In this document: positions 25,584 through 33,597 of the stretch, in pieces
How the letters are laid out: every line of letters starts with the position of its first letter
How positions within the stretch are numbered: position 1 is the first letter of the stretch
DNA from: Planctomycetota bacterium
GTDB taxonomy: Bacteria; Planctomycetota; UBA1135
Length of the DNA stretch: 64,000 nt
Reading direction: 5' to 3'
Assembly (NCBI GenBank): GCA_021776795.1
Contig: JAJFFC010000017.1
Coordinates: forward strand, 1-64,000
Made by a program: the position numbers and the translations under genes
Notes under the pieces: model-generated
The model's database searches: none
The model's input: the letters and a program-made list of their open reading frames with translations, nothing else
What the model was told of the DNA's origin: nothing

Positions 25584-27268
25584 CTAAGGCTCTCCTCGAC
25601 GAGCGCGCGGATCTTGGCCTCGCGCTCTTCGGCGGCAGTGGCGATTGTGGCTGCCTGTTGGATATAGCTCTCTTTAGCGGTTTGGTCACTCAAGTCGCCG
25701 ACGTTGATGCGCACGTTGAATCCGGCGCCGAGCACGGCGGTGCGGGCGCACAAGGCGCCTACGGCGGCATCGGAAAGCGAGGCCTTCATGCCATCTTTGG
25801 CCATGGCCTCGGCGACCTCCATGCTTTCCAGCGCGACCTCCATGATGCGCAGAGGCACTTGGATGGCGCCATGAACGGCGGCCTGCACGGCCTCTTCTTT
25901 GGCGGCCTTTTCGGCATCGCTGCCGTCGGGCAAACGCCAGGCGTTCATGATGGCGGTGAAGGCATCGGTGTCGCGGTCGATGAGTTGCAGCAACTCGTCG
26001 TGGCATGCCTTGCCCTTCTCGGCCCAGTCGGAAAATTCTTCCCAGCGGTGATCCCAACCACGCTTATGTGCACTGAGGTTTGCGACCATGGTTCCCAAAG
26101 CGGCACCCAGGGCGCCGACATTGGCCGACACCGAACCACCACCAGGGGCAGGGCTTTCGCTGGCGGTTTCTTCGACGAAACTGCGCACACTGAGATCAAC
26201 TAAGCGCTTGCGCGAATCTTGCGCGGCGAGCACGTACTCAATGATTTTCTCTTCCGGCTTGAAGGGATAGAGTTCATCTAAGCCCAGGGACTTGACCGCG
26301 ATCTTGATCAACTCGGCATCGGAAACGCCGGTCGAGCGTTGCTGCAAGCGCAGGTAATGACGACCCGCGTCGAGCATGGCGCGCAGCGGAATCAGGCCGA
26401 CGAGCTCCGAGCCCGTCACGCGAATGCCGCGCGCAGCGGAAGCGCGCACCACCTCATCGAAGGCAGTGTGCACCGGCGTCATGCCGATGTCATTGAGGTT
26501 CATGGAAACCTGGCAAACGCCAAACTCTTCAATGAACCAACCGATGCCTTTCACTGCCTTGAGGGTTCCGGGCTCCCAGACCGGGTTGCCTTCGGAGTCC
26601 TTCACGATCTCGCCGGTGAGTGGATCTGGCGCCCGCTTGACGCGCCCTTTCTCACGCACATCGAAAGCAATCGCGTTGGCGCGACGCGTGCTCGTAGTAT
26701 TGAGGTTGATGTTGTAGGCGACCAAGAAATCGCGTGCGCTGACGGCAGTGGCGCCAGTTTGCGCCTGGAAAGTGCTAGGGCCGAAGTCTGGCTTCCAACG
26801 CGCATCTTGCAAACGCGCTTCTAAGCCTTCGTATTCGCCGGCGCGAACCACGGCCAAGTTGCGGCGCTCTTCGATCAACGCAGCATGCTCATAGCAGTAA
26901 ATGGTGAGGCCAACTTCCTCGGCCAAGCGCGCGGCCAAAGTGCGCGCATACTCCACGGTTTCCTCCATGGTCACACCAGCGATGGGAACCAAGGGGCAAA
27001 CATCCATGGCGCCAAAGCGCGGGTGTTCCCCTGAGTGCTGGCGCATGTCAATCAACTCGGCAGCGACTTTGGCGCCAGCCAACGCGGCATCTAAAACCGC
27101 TTCGGGTTCACCGGCAATCGTCACCACCGTGCGATTGGTCGCCGCGCCCGGGTCGACGTCGAGAACACTCACGCCCTCAATGGCTTCCATCGCGGCACAA
27201 ATCCGGTCGATGACCGCCCGATCCCTGCCTTCACTGAAGTTAGGGACACATTCGATGATGCGGTTCAT
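25580..27268 (-). CDS. ftcD: Bifunctional glutamate formiminotransferase / formiminotetrahydrofolate cyclodeaminase
   Basis: 562 residues. Residues 1-330 are the formiminotransferase part (MNRIIECVPNFSEG, HSGEHPRFGAMD with the catalytic His region, LNDIGMTPVH). Residues about 355-560 are the cyclodeaminase (SVRSFVEETASESPAPGGGSVSA in part, then helical bundle). The fusion, known from animals and some bacteria, transfers the formimino group of formiminoglutamate to tetrahydrofolate and releases ammonia, feeding one-carbon metabolism from histidine breakdown. It starts 5 bases after the transaldolase gene ends. No other histidine-utilisation genes are in the window. Confidence 0.92.
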   Translation of the reverse strand: MNRIIECVPNFSEGRDRAVIDRICAAMEAIEGVSVLDVDPGAATNRTVVTIAGEPEAVLDAALAGAKVAAELIDMRQHSGEHPRFGAMDVCPLVPIAGVTMEETVEYARTLAARLAEEVGLTIYCYEHAALIEERRNLAVVRAGEYEGLEARLQDARWKPDFGPSTFQAQTGATAVSARDFLVAYNINLNTTSTRRANAIAFDVREKGRVKRAPDPLTGEIVKDSEGNPVWEPGTLKAVKGIGWFIEEFGVCQVSMNLNDIGMTPVHTAFDEVVRASAARGIRVTGSELVGLIPLRAMLDAGRHYLRLQQRSTGVSDAELIKIAVKSLGLDELYPFKPEEKIIEYVLAAQDSRKRLVDLSVRSFVEETASESPAPGGGSVSANVGALGAALGTMVANLSAHKRGWDHRWEEFSDWAEKGKACHDELLQLIDRDTDAFTAIMNAWRLPDGSDAEKAAKEEAVQAAVHGAIQVPLRIMEVALESMEVAEAMAKDGMKASLSDAAVGALCARTAVLGAGFNVRINVGDLSDQTAKESYIQQAATIATAAEEREAKIRALVEESLS

Positions 27269-27273
27269 GTTGC

Positions 27274-28524
27274 TTAGCTCAGTTGGCTACGAATGCGCGC
27301 GTCCAAGGCCGCTTGGTCGGCGGCGAAGGCGTAAAGGCCGGCGAGGGTGAACAGGCCATCGAGGCCGCAACGGCCCGAAGCAATGTCTGCAATCCAGCGC
27401 TCGCGCACGGGGGCTTTGCCATCGGCTTTAATCGCAGCGATTTCTTCTTCGCTAAGGCGTGGGAACAAGCCACCAACACCACCGTCATGCAAGGCGTTCT
27501 CAATCTTCTCTGGCGTAAGTTCCGCCAATGGAAGTTGCGCCAGTGGATCTACGGCAGCGCGGAAGGAATCGCTCAACTCCCAAAGGTCGTTCATGCCTTC
27601 GAGTTTGAGGGCGACCTCTTCACCCCATTGTGGTTGATAGTCTTCGCCAGTGCAGTCTTTAACAGCGCGCGGAGCGGCATCGAGATAGGCCTGGGCCACC
27701 GCAACGGGCATGGTGTAGACATCGAGACCGGCAAGCGTTTCGACTTGATCGCCACCGCGCATACTCGCAGCAATTTGCGCCGTGGGTACACCCAAACGAT
27801 CACGCAGTTCGCGCAGCCCAGCTTGCGATGCCATGGTCGCGCGTTCGCCAACCCAGCGGCCGTCGCACAATTTGTTTCCGGCAGCGTAAGCATTGAGGCG
27901 GCCAAGGAAGACGTTGACCCAGTGCGTGCGCGCGGTGCTGGCGATCAAGTAGTTTTGGCGCGCGGAGAAACCCAAAGTGAAGTTCACTGGGATGCCCTCT
28001 TCTTCTAGGTGGCGCGCGGCAACCAAACCCGAAGGAGTGAGTGGCACTTTGACAATGAAGTCCGGGCACAAGGCGGCGTAACGTCGGCCATATGAAATAG
28101 AACGCTCGACATCGTGGGCCAAGTCGGTGTGCAGTTCGACCGAAACGCGTGCGCCAAAGCGTTGCACCAAACGCAAGCCGTGGCGGGCGTTCAGGGCGAA
28201 GGCAATTTCCAACACCAAGTCTTGCTCGCTGATGCCAGGCTGATCGGCTTGCACCGCGGCGGCTGCAGCAGGAATCCAACTGTCGTAGAGACCCTTTTGA
28301 ATCTCGTTATTCAGCAGCGAGTTGTTGGTGGTCAGCGCCTGGAAGGAAGGGTTCCACAAGCGCGCAGCCTGATCCATGTCGCCGGTGTCCAGCCACAAGG
28401 TTGTGCCGGTGGCCTCGACCTGTTCCCACAAAGGGTTGGCCAAGCCGGGAAGGGGAGTCTCGGCAATCCCGTCGAGAATGACCTGCTCGAGGCGGGATGA
28501 GGAAAGGGAGGGTGCATCGCTCAT
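27274..28524 (-). CDS. Transaldolase family protein
   Basis: 416 residues from the ATG at 28524; an open extension upstream runs into the divergent selU promoter. Schiff-base Lys lies in PDFIVKVPLT, followed by GIPVNFTLGFSARQ, and the N-terminal LWLDTGDMDQAARLW, LTTNNSLLNNEI match the family (D-T-x-D and T-x-N-P-x-L-type motifs). Its length exceeds the classical 320-residue enzyme, with an extra C-terminal helical part, as in the longer TalB/Tal-type subfamilies. It should interconvert sugar phosphates in the pentose phosphate pathway. First gene of the leftward operon with ftcD and the PAQR gene. Confidence 0.87.
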   Translation of the reverse strand: MSDAPSLSSSRLEQVILDGIAETPLPGLANPLWEQVEATGTTLWLDTGDMDQAARLWNPSFQALTTNNSLLNNEIQKGLYDSWIPAAAAAVQADQPGISEQDLVLEIAFALNARHGLRLVQRFGARVSVELHTDLAHDVERSISYGRRYAALCPDFIVKVPLTPSGLVAARHLEEEGIPVNFTLGFSARQNYLIASTARTHWVNVFLGRLNAYAAGNKLCDGRWVGERATMASQAGLRELRDRLGVPTAQIAASMRGGDQVETLAGLDVYTMPVAVAQAYLDAAPRAVKDCTGEDYQPQWGEEVALKLEGMNDLWELSDSFRAAVDPLAQLPLAELTPEKIENALHDGGVGGLFPRLSEEEIAAIKADGKAPVRERWIADIASGRCGLDGLFTLAGLYAFAADQAALDARIRSQLS

Positions 28525-28533
28525 ACGCGGCAC

Positions 28534-28543
28534 AGGATACGAT
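28534..28543. promoter_or_regulatory. Overlapping divergent -10 boxes, transaldolase and selU
   Basis: TATCCT on the minus strand (28534-28539) is 9 bases from the ATG at 28524; TACGAT on the plus strand (28538-28543) is 11 bases from the ATG at 28555. The two boxes overlap by two bases, implying closely coupled divergent transcription with very short leaders. Confidence 0.4.
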
Positions 28544-28554
28544 TTGCACCGGAG

Positions 28555-29715
28555 ATGCGCCTGCCCTGCCTTGCCGCCGCCGACCTCGGCGAACACCCAG
28601 AACTACGCTGGGTGGATTTGCGTAGTCCGGCCGAGTTCGCCAAGGACCATGCCCCCGGCGCAATCAACCTGCCGCTGTTCGATGACGAGCAGCGTGCGAT
28701 TGTCGGCACTCTCTATCACAAGGCGTCGCCAGACGCCGCCTACACGCGAGGCTTGGCTCTGGTCGAGGAGCGCCTGCCGCAGCTCTTGGAGCATTTGGCC
28801 GGGGCGCCGGTGGCGGAGGAGCGGTGGCGCCCACAGTTTGAGGCACTTGCTGCTGAGCTGCGCGAGGGCCAAGAGGCGGTTACGCTGGAGCCCACCGCCG
28901 CACAGGGCAACGACAAGGCTATTCTCTTGTATTGCTGGCGCGGAGGCATGCGCAGCCGCTCGATGTCCGCCCTGCTTCAGCGTTTGGAAATCCCGGCGGT
29001 CTTATTAGAAGGGGGCTACAAGGGATACCGCGGACAGGTTTTGTCCCGTTTGGAATGCCTGAAGGAGCATTTCGAGGAGCGTGGCCAAACCCTCATGATG
29101 CTGCGCGGTCCGACTGGCGTGGGCAAGACCGCAATCCTGGCCGAACTTGAAGTCCGTGAACCCGGATCCACCCTTTGCCTGGAGAGTCTGGCGCAACATC
29201 GTTCGAGCATTCTCGGCGCCGTCGGCCGTGAGCCGGTCAGCCAGCCGAGTTTTGAGAGTCGCCTCGTGGCCCGGCTCGACCAGTTGAGGCCCGGACCGAT
29301 CTTTGTGGAGGGGGAAAGTCGCAAGGTGGGCGACGTCATCCTGCCCGAGGCTTTGTTCCAAGCCATGGACCAAGGGTGGCAGTTTCAGCTCACAGCTCAA
29401 GAGGGGACTCGAGTGCGCAATTTGATGGAGGATTATCTCGCCACTCCACACGCCGTAGAGGAAATCGCCGCGCGTCTGCCCTTCCTCGAGAAGCGTCTTG
29501 GTGCCAGTTGGACCGGTCGCCTCGGTGAGTGGCTGGCCGAGGGTCGCGCTGCCGAGGTCACCGCGGTTCTGCTCGAACGCTATTACGACCCACTATATGC
29601 CCACAGTGACCAGCGCCGGACCTGGACCGACACTTTAGCGGTAGAACAGGCCGACCTTCTGGACCAACTTCTTTCTTGGCGCGACCGCCTCAGCGCCACC
29701 CCTAGGAACGGGTAG
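28555..29715 (+). CDS. selU: tRNA 2-selenouridine synthase (SelU/MnmH)
   Basis: 386 residues. An N-terminal rhodanese domain (about 1-150) carries the active-site Cys in LLYCWRGGMRSRSM. A P-loop domain follows with GPTGVGKT (about residues 182-189) and the family motif VEGESRKVGDVILP. The enzyme converts 2-thiouridine to 2-selenouridine at tRNA wobble positions, using selenophosphate and passing through a geranylated intermediate, so a SelD elsewhere in the genome is expected. Its stop codon overlaps the -10-like box of purF. Confidence 0.92.
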   Translation: MRLPCLAAADLGEHPELRWVDLRSPAEFAKDHAPGAINLPLFDDEQRAIVGTLYHKASPDAAYTRGLALVEERLPQLLEHLAGAPVAEERWRPQFEALAAELREGQEAVTLEPTAAQGNDKAILLYCWRGGMRSRSMSALLQRLEIPAVLLEGGYKGYRGQVLSRLECLKEHFEERGQTLMMLRGPTGVGKTAILAELEVREPGSTLCLESLAQHRSSILGAVGREPVSQPSFESRLVARLDQLRPGPIFVEGESRKVGDVILPEALFQAMDQGWQFQLTAQEGTRVRNLMEDYLATPHAVEEIAARLPFLEKRLGASWTGRLGEWLAEGRAAEVTAVLLERYYDPLYAHSDQRRTWTDTLAVEQADLLDQLLSWRDRLSATPRNG

Positions 29716-29718
29716 AAT
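29713..29718 (+). promoter_or_regulatory. -10 box of purF, leaderless-type
   Basis: TAGAAT overlaps the selU stop codon and ends 8 bases before the purF ATG at 29727, so transcription would begin at or within a base or two of the start codon. Confidence 0.4.
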
Positions 29719-29726
29719 ATGGGCTC

Positions 29727-31184
29727 ATGTGCGGCTTCCTTGGCATCGCAGGTCTCCCTGGGCGCGACGTGGCGCCGGAGCTTTACGAAGGGCTAATTGC
29801 CCTTCAACACCGTGGCCAAGATGCCGCGGGCATCCTAAGCTTCGACGGCATGTTCCATTTGCGTAAGCAAAATGGAATGGTGCGCGACATCTTCCGTTCG
29901 CGCGACATGCTGCGACTGAAGGGCGACTTGGCCATTGGTCATGTGCGTTACCCGACCGTAGGACTCGGTGCGGAAGAAGATGCACAACCCTTTTACATCA
30001 ACTACCCCTTTGGTATCGGGATGGCCCACAACGGCAACCTGACCAACTGGGTGGATCTCAAGGCCAATCAGTTTCCGCAAGACAACATCTGCTTAGAATC
30101 GTCTTGCGATGTCGAAGCGATCCTTTATGCCTTTGCCCAAGGCATGCAGCGCACGCTTGGCAGCGACCCGATGTTGGAGCGCATTCAAGCCGCCGTCGCC
30201 GCGGCCTTCAAGCGTGCGAAAGGGGCGTACTCCGTTTGCGGTGTGTTGTCCGAAGGTGTCATGTTCGGTTTCCGCGATCCTTCCGGAATCAAGCCTTGCA
30301 TTGTCGGCCGCCGCGTAACCGAAGAAGGCACAGAATGGGCGATTGCTTCCGAATCGGTCGCTTTCGACGTCCTTGGCTTTGAACGCTATCGCGACTTACG
30401 CAACGGCGAGGCGATGGTCGTCAGCCCTGGCGACGAAGAGCCAAAGTTCGTGCAGGTGGTCGAGCATAAGCACACGCCATGCATCTTTGAGTTGGTGTAC
30501 TTTGCGCGTCCGGACTCCTTCCTCGACGAAGTCAGTGTGTACAAGAGTCGTCGCCGCTTCGGCGAATCCTTGGCCGAGCAGTGGTTGGCCAATGGTTCCC
30601 CGACTCCCGATGTAATCATTCCGATTCCCGATTCCGCTCGTGAAGCCGCATTGTGTATGGCGCAAACCATGGACCTGCCCTATCGCGAAGGCTTCACCAA
30701 GAATCGTTATGTCGGCCGCACCTTCATCATGCCGAGTCAAGAAGAGCGCCAAAGCTCGATTCGCCGCAAGTTGAACCCAATCCCTTTGGAGTTCGAAGGC
30801 AAAGACGTGCTATTGGTCGACGACTCCGTGGTGCGTGGCAATACTTCGCGCAAAATCATCGAAGTTGCCCGTCGCGCGGGCGCACGCAAGGTTTACTTTG
30901 CCTCAACCTCCCCGCCGCTCATCGCGCCTTGCCCTTATGGCATCGACATGGCGACCGAGAATGACTTCGTTGCTCGCGGCCGCTCGATTGATGAAGTGCG
31001 TGAAGAGATTGGCGCCGATTACCTCGAGTACCTGGATCTAGAACGGATGATTCAGGGCGGCAAAGCCGGCAACGAGAAGATTCAGGAGTTCTGCTCGGGC
31101 TGCTTCACTGGTTGCTACCCAACCGAAGATGCCGCGGAGCATTTGGAAGCCCTTTCCGCCGAAAGAGCCGCAGCGCGTACTTAA
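29727..31184 (+). CDS. purF: Amidophosphoribosyltransferase
   Basis: 485 residues. Cys2 (MCGFLGIAG) is the N-terminal nucleophile of the glutaminase domain; no propeptide precedes it. The phosphoribosyltransferase half contains the PRPP motif VLLVDDSVVRGNTS. The C-terminal FCSGCFTGCYPT holds a CxxC pair matching the iron-sulfur-ligand cysteines of the Bacillus-type enzyme. It catalyses the first step of purine synthesis, from PRPP and glutamine to phosphoribosylamine. No other pur genes are adjacent. Confidence 0.96.
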   Translation: MCGFLGIAGLPGRDVAPELYEGLIALQHRGQDAAGILSFDGMFHLRKQNGMVRDIFRSRDMLRLKGDLAIGHVRYPTVGLGAEEDAQPFYINYPFGIGMAHNGNLTNWVDLKANQFPQDNICLESSCDVEAILYAFAQGMQRTLGSDPMLERIQAAVAAAFKRAKGAYSVCGVLSEGVMFGFRDPSGIKPCIVGRRVTEEGTEWAIASESVAFDVLGFERYRDLRNGEAMVVSPGDEEPKFVQVVEHKHTPCIFELVYFARPDSFLDEVSVYKSRRRFGESLAEQWLANGSPTPDVIIPIPDSAREAALCMAQTMDLPYREGFTKNRYVGRTFIMPSQEERQSSIRRKLNPIPLEFEGKDVLLVDDSVVRGNTSRKIIEVARRAGARKVYFASTSPPLIAPCPYGIDMATENDFVARGRSIDEVREEIGADYLEYLDLERMIQGGKAGNEKIQEFCSGCFTGCYPTEDAAEHLEALSAERAAART

Positions 31185-31210
31185 AGCGCCAATGTCATGA
31201 TGGCCGATAA
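31182..31210 (+). promoter_or_regulatory. Sigma-28-like promoter, pilin 1
   Basis: TAAAGC (31182-31187), 15 bases, GCCGATAA (31203-31210), 29 bases before the pilin ATG. The upstream box overlaps the purF stop. It is the best match of the eight related sites in the window; relative to enterobacterial sigma-28 sites the spacing from TAAA is two bases longer. Confidence 0.6.
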
Positions 31211-31239
31211 ATTGGTCCCGTACCTACGGGGTTACCATC

Positions 31240-31653
31240 ATGAATACCCTCAGAAACAACAACAAGACCGGCTTTTCGCTGGTGGAATTGACCATTGTGG
31301 TCGTCATCTTGGGAGTGCTTGCCACATTTGCAGTGCCCCGCTTCATGTCTTCGGTTGAGCGCACCAAAGCCGCCGAAGCCTTCTCCTACCTGAGCCAGGT
31401 GGAGAGTGCTCAAGCTCGCTACAACGCAGAGCACGGCCGCTACGCCACACGCACGACCGATGTTGACATTGACATCGATCGGCCTGAGCTCTTCAGCGTT
31501 GCTGGCCCGTACAGCTCCAACTGGGAAACCAAGTGGGAGGTGAAGCTCACCCGTCAGGGCGCTTCTTCTGGCTATGGCCGCTATACCGTAATCTTCGACC
31601 AGGACGGCTTCAACAGCCGCAAGTCGACCATCTCGGCCGACTTGGCTCCTTAA
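31240..31653 (+). CDS. Major pilin/pseudopilin paralogue 1
   Basis: 137 residues. An 11-residue basic leader ends in Gly before F-S-L-V-E (Phe+1, Glu+5), the class III prepilin signal, followed by the hydrophobic helix TIVVVILGVLATFAVP. The globular part is short, with a C-terminal loop FDQDGFNSRKS that could bind calcium as in GspG. It is one of four tandem copies (31240-33448) with nearly identical N-termini and C-terminal ends. No Shine-Dalgarno precedes the ATG. A prepilin peptidase is not encoded in this window. Confidence 0.92.
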   Translation: MNTLRNNNKTGFSLVELTIVVVILGVLATFAVPRFMSSVERTKAAEAFSYLSQVESAQARYNAEHGRYATRTTDVDIDIDRPELFSVAGPYSSNWETKWEVKLTRQGASSGYGRYTVIFDQDGFNSRKSTISADLAP

Positions 31654-31689
31654 GTTCGGACCGCCCGCTAGGGCGATTTGAAACCGATC

Positions 31690-31720
31690 ACGGCCTGCAA
31701 CATCATCCGTTGCAGGCCGT
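31690..31720 (+). terminator. Strong hairpin after pilin 1
   Basis: A perfect 12-bp stem (31690-31701 with 31709-31720) and 7-base loop lie 37 bases after the pilin 1 stop. Only a broken T tract (CTTCGTTTCG) follows, so it could be a leaky terminator or an mRNA-stabilising structure. Confidence 0.6.
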
Positions 31721-31751
31721 ACTTCGTTTCGTAAAAAATCCCAGAGAGGGC

Positions 31752-31780
31752 TAAAGCCCAAAAAGCACACTAACCGAAAC
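31752..31780 (+). promoter_or_regulatory. Sigma-28-like promoter, pilin 2
   Basis: TAAAGC (31752-31757), 15 bases, ACCGAAAC (31773-31780), giving a leader of about 85 bases before the ATG at 31870. The upstream box is identical to that of pilin 1; the downstream box deviates at two positions. Confidence 0.5.
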
Positions 31781-31869
31781 AACTGTACAGCCGAGCCTGG
31801 CTTCTCCCCACATGGAGGAGGAATCGAACAGAGCTCAAAGGCATCTCCCAAACCGATTCACAACCCACC

Positions 31870-32289
31870 ATGAAACTGAACGTTAACTCCAAAAAGGCTG
31901 GCTTCTCGCTGGTCGAACTGACCATCGTGGTCGTCATTCTCGGCGTCCTAGCGACCTTCGCAGTACCTCGTTTTATGAGCTCTGTTGAGAAGACGAAAGC
32001 TTCTGAAGCTTTCTCCTACATGGCTCAAATCGAGAGTGCCCAGGCTCGCTACAACGCTGAGAACGGCCGCTATGCCAACCGCACCCGCGACTTGGATATT
32101 GAGCTCAATAGTCCTGAGTTTTTCTCCATCAGCGGCCCATACAGCTCTAACTGGGAAACCAAGTGGGAAATGAAGTTGACTCGCAATGGTGCCTCCTCTG
32201 GTTTCGGCCGCTACACCGTAGTCTTTGACCAGGATGGCTTCAACAGCCGTAAGAGCTCGATCTCTCGCGATCTCACTCCTGCTCTCTAA
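31870..32289 (+). CDS. Major pilin/pseudopilin paralogue 2
   Basis: 139 residues. The prepilin leader MKLNVNSKKAG is followed by FSLVE and the conserved helix. Compared with copy 1, residues up to about 65 and the C-terminal KLTRNGASSGFGRYTVVFDQ region are nearly unchanged, while the middle (about 66-97: NRTRDLDIELNSPEFFSIS) differs. It has its own promoter and terminator and can be expressed alone. Confidence 0.92.
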   Translation: MKLNVNSKKAGFSLVELTIVVVILGVLATFAVPRFMSSVEKTKASEAFSYMAQIESAQARYNAENGRYANRTRDLDIELNSPEFFSISGPYSSNWETKWEMKLTRNGASSGFGRYTVVFDQDGFNSRKSSISRDLTPAL

Positions 32290-32309
32290 GACCTAGCCCA
32301 AGGTCCTCC

Positions 32310-32346
32310 AAGCGCCGCAACTTTCGGGTTGCGGCGCTTCTTTTTT
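32310..32346 (+). terminator. Intrinsic terminator after pilin 2
   Basis: A perfect 12-bp GC-rich stem (32310-32321 with 32328-32339), 6-base loop, then a T6 run at 32341-32346, 20 bases after the stop of pilin 2. Confidence 0.88.
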
Positions 32347-32355
32347 GATTTGACT

Positions 32356-32384
32356 TTAAGCCGAAAGTCTCGAAGCACCGATAG
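32356..32384 (+). promoter_or_regulatory. Sigma-28-like promoter, pilin 3
   Basis: TTAAGC (32356-32361), 15 bases, ACCGATAG (32377-32384). It begins 10 bases after the preceding terminator, as expected for an independent unit. A second GC-rich hairpin lies at about 32398-32421 in the leader. Confidence 0.52.
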
Positions 32385-32455
32385 GAGGTGCTAACGCCGG
32401 AAGCCCTGGTTCAGGGCTTCCGATTTGCGTTTAACTCAAACCCATCTCCCCTCAG

Positions 32456-32875
32456 ATGAAATTGAACCTTACCCAAAAGAAGGCCGGCTTCTCGCTGGTC
32501 GAGTTGACCATTGTGGTTGTCATTCTTGGCGTCCTGGCAACGTTTGCTGTACCGCGCTTCATGAGCTCGGTGGAAAAGACAAAAGCTTCGGAAGCCTTTT
32601 CTTACATGACCCAAGTGGAGAGCGCCCAAGCTCGTTACAACGCAGAACATGGCAAGTACGCCAATCGTCTGCGTAAGTTGGACATCGATATTGATCGCCC
32701 CGAGTTCTTCTCGGTCGGTCGCTTCACCAGTCCCAGTTGGCAAACCAAATGGGAAATGAAGTTGACGCGTAATGGTGCCTCTTCTGGTTATGGACGCTAC
32801 ACCGTAGTGTTCGATCAGGATGGCTTCAACACGCGCAAAAGTACGGTTCCGCGCGAACTTGCCCCTGCTCTGTAG
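32456..32875 (+). CDS. Major pilin/pseudopilin paralogue 3
   Basis: 139 residues with leader MKLNLTQKKAG, FSLVE at +1 to +5 and the same hydrophobic helix. The variable middle reads NRLRKLDIDIDRPEFFSVG, and the C-terminus keeps KLTRNGASSGYGRYTVVFDQ. The bases just before the ATG (CCCATCTCCCCTCAG) are nearly the same as in copy 4 and contain no Shine-Dalgarno. Confidence 0.92.
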   Translation: MKLNLTQKKAGFSLVELTIVVVILGVLATFAVPRFMSSVEKTKASEAFSYMTQVESAQARYNAEHGKYANRLRKLDIDIDRPEFFSVGRFTSPSWQTKWEMKLTRNGASSGYGRYTVVFDQDGFNTRKSTVPRELAPAL

Positions 32876-32923
32876 CAGGAGTTCTTCCGCTTCGCTGTCT
32901 AAACAGATAATTTTCGAATTGCC

Positions 32924-32952
32924 TCTAGTGGCAGCGAATTAGAGACCGATAG
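32924..32952 (+). promoter_or_regulatory. Sigma-28-like promoter, pilin 4
   Basis: ACCGATAG (32945-32952) is preceded at the same 15-base distance by TCTAGT (32924-32929), a weaker match to TAAAGC. The leader to the ATG at 33029 is about 70 bases. Confidence 0.42.
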
Positions 32953-33028
32953 AAACCTAACCGCGCGGATGGCCGCCTTCGAAAGAGGTCTAACCTAAGC
33001 GCATACCCATAACCCATCTACCCCTCAG

Positions 33029-33448
33029 ATGAAAGCAAACGTAAACAAAAAGCAGGCTGGCTTCTCGCTAGTCGAACTCACCATCGTCGTTGTCATTCTT
33101 GGCGTGTTGGCCACCTTCGCGGTGCCTCGCTTCATGAGCTCTGTTGAGCGCACAAAGGCTTCGGAATCCTTCTCTTACCTGGCACAAGTGGAAAGCGCCC
33201 AGGCTCGTTACAACGCGGAAAAAGGCATCTACGCCACCTCCGTTTCGGACCTCGACATCTCCATTCCTGCCCCTGAGTTCTTCACTCCTTCCTCGCCAAC
33301 CAGCTCCGACTGGGAGACCAAGTGGGAAATGAAGCTCACCCGTAACGGCGCCTCCTCCGGCTACGGTCGCTACACCGTGGTGTTCGACCAGGACGGTTTC
33401 AACCGCAGCGCGAGCTCCATCCCGGATGCTCTCGCACCGAACAACTAG
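33029..33448 (+). CDS. Major pilin/pseudopilin paralogue 4
   Basis: 139 residues with leader MKANVNKKQAG and FSLVE. It is the most divergent of the four in the middle (TSVSDLDISIPAPEFFTPSS) while N- and C-terminal blocks are conserved. It is followed by a terminator, separating the pilin array from the assembly genes. Confidence 0.92.
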   Translation: MKANVNKKQAGFSLVELTIVVVILGVLATFAVPRFMSSVERTKASESFSYLAQVESAQARYNAEKGIYATSVSDLDISIPAPEFFTPSSPTSSDWETKWEMKLTRNGASSGYGRYTVVFDQDGFNRSASSIPDALAPNN

Positions 33449-33471
33449 GGAGTTCTCTTACAGGACGGTTG

Positions 33472-33510
33472 GGTCGTGATCCGCGAGGGTCACGGCCTTT
33501 CCTTCGTTTT
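33472..33510 (+). terminator. Terminator-like hairpin after pilin 4
   Basis: An 11-bp stem (33472-33482 with 33487-33497, including G-U pairs) is closed by a GCGA tetraloop of the stable GNRA type and followed by TTTCCTTCGTTTT. Confidence 0.65.
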
Positions 33511-33515
33511 GGGGC

Positions 33516-33544
33516 TACAGCTTGGCAAAGGGCTTAGCCGATGT
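33516..33544 (+). promoter_or_regulatory. Sigma-28-like promoter of the secretion/pilus assembly genes
   Basis: TACAGC (33516-33521), 15 bases, GCCGATGT (33537-33544), just after the terminator and 53 bases before the ATG at 33598. The box pair matches those before the pilins. Confidence 0.52.
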
Positions 33545-33597
33545 AGAGGTGGGGAAGTCTCTTTCCCATCCGTCGGGAGTGCACGCCCGATCTCACC

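Noticed and set aside
31211-33028. c-di-GMP riboswitches in the pilin leaders
   Set aside because: The leaders are long enough but none contains the conserved GEMM-type helices or tetraloop/receptor sequences; only simple hairpins are seen.
31240-33448. Silent pilin cassettes or CRISPR-like array in the repeated region
   Set aside because: The repeats are four full-length genes with start, stop and promoters, not partial cassettes or short spaced repeats.
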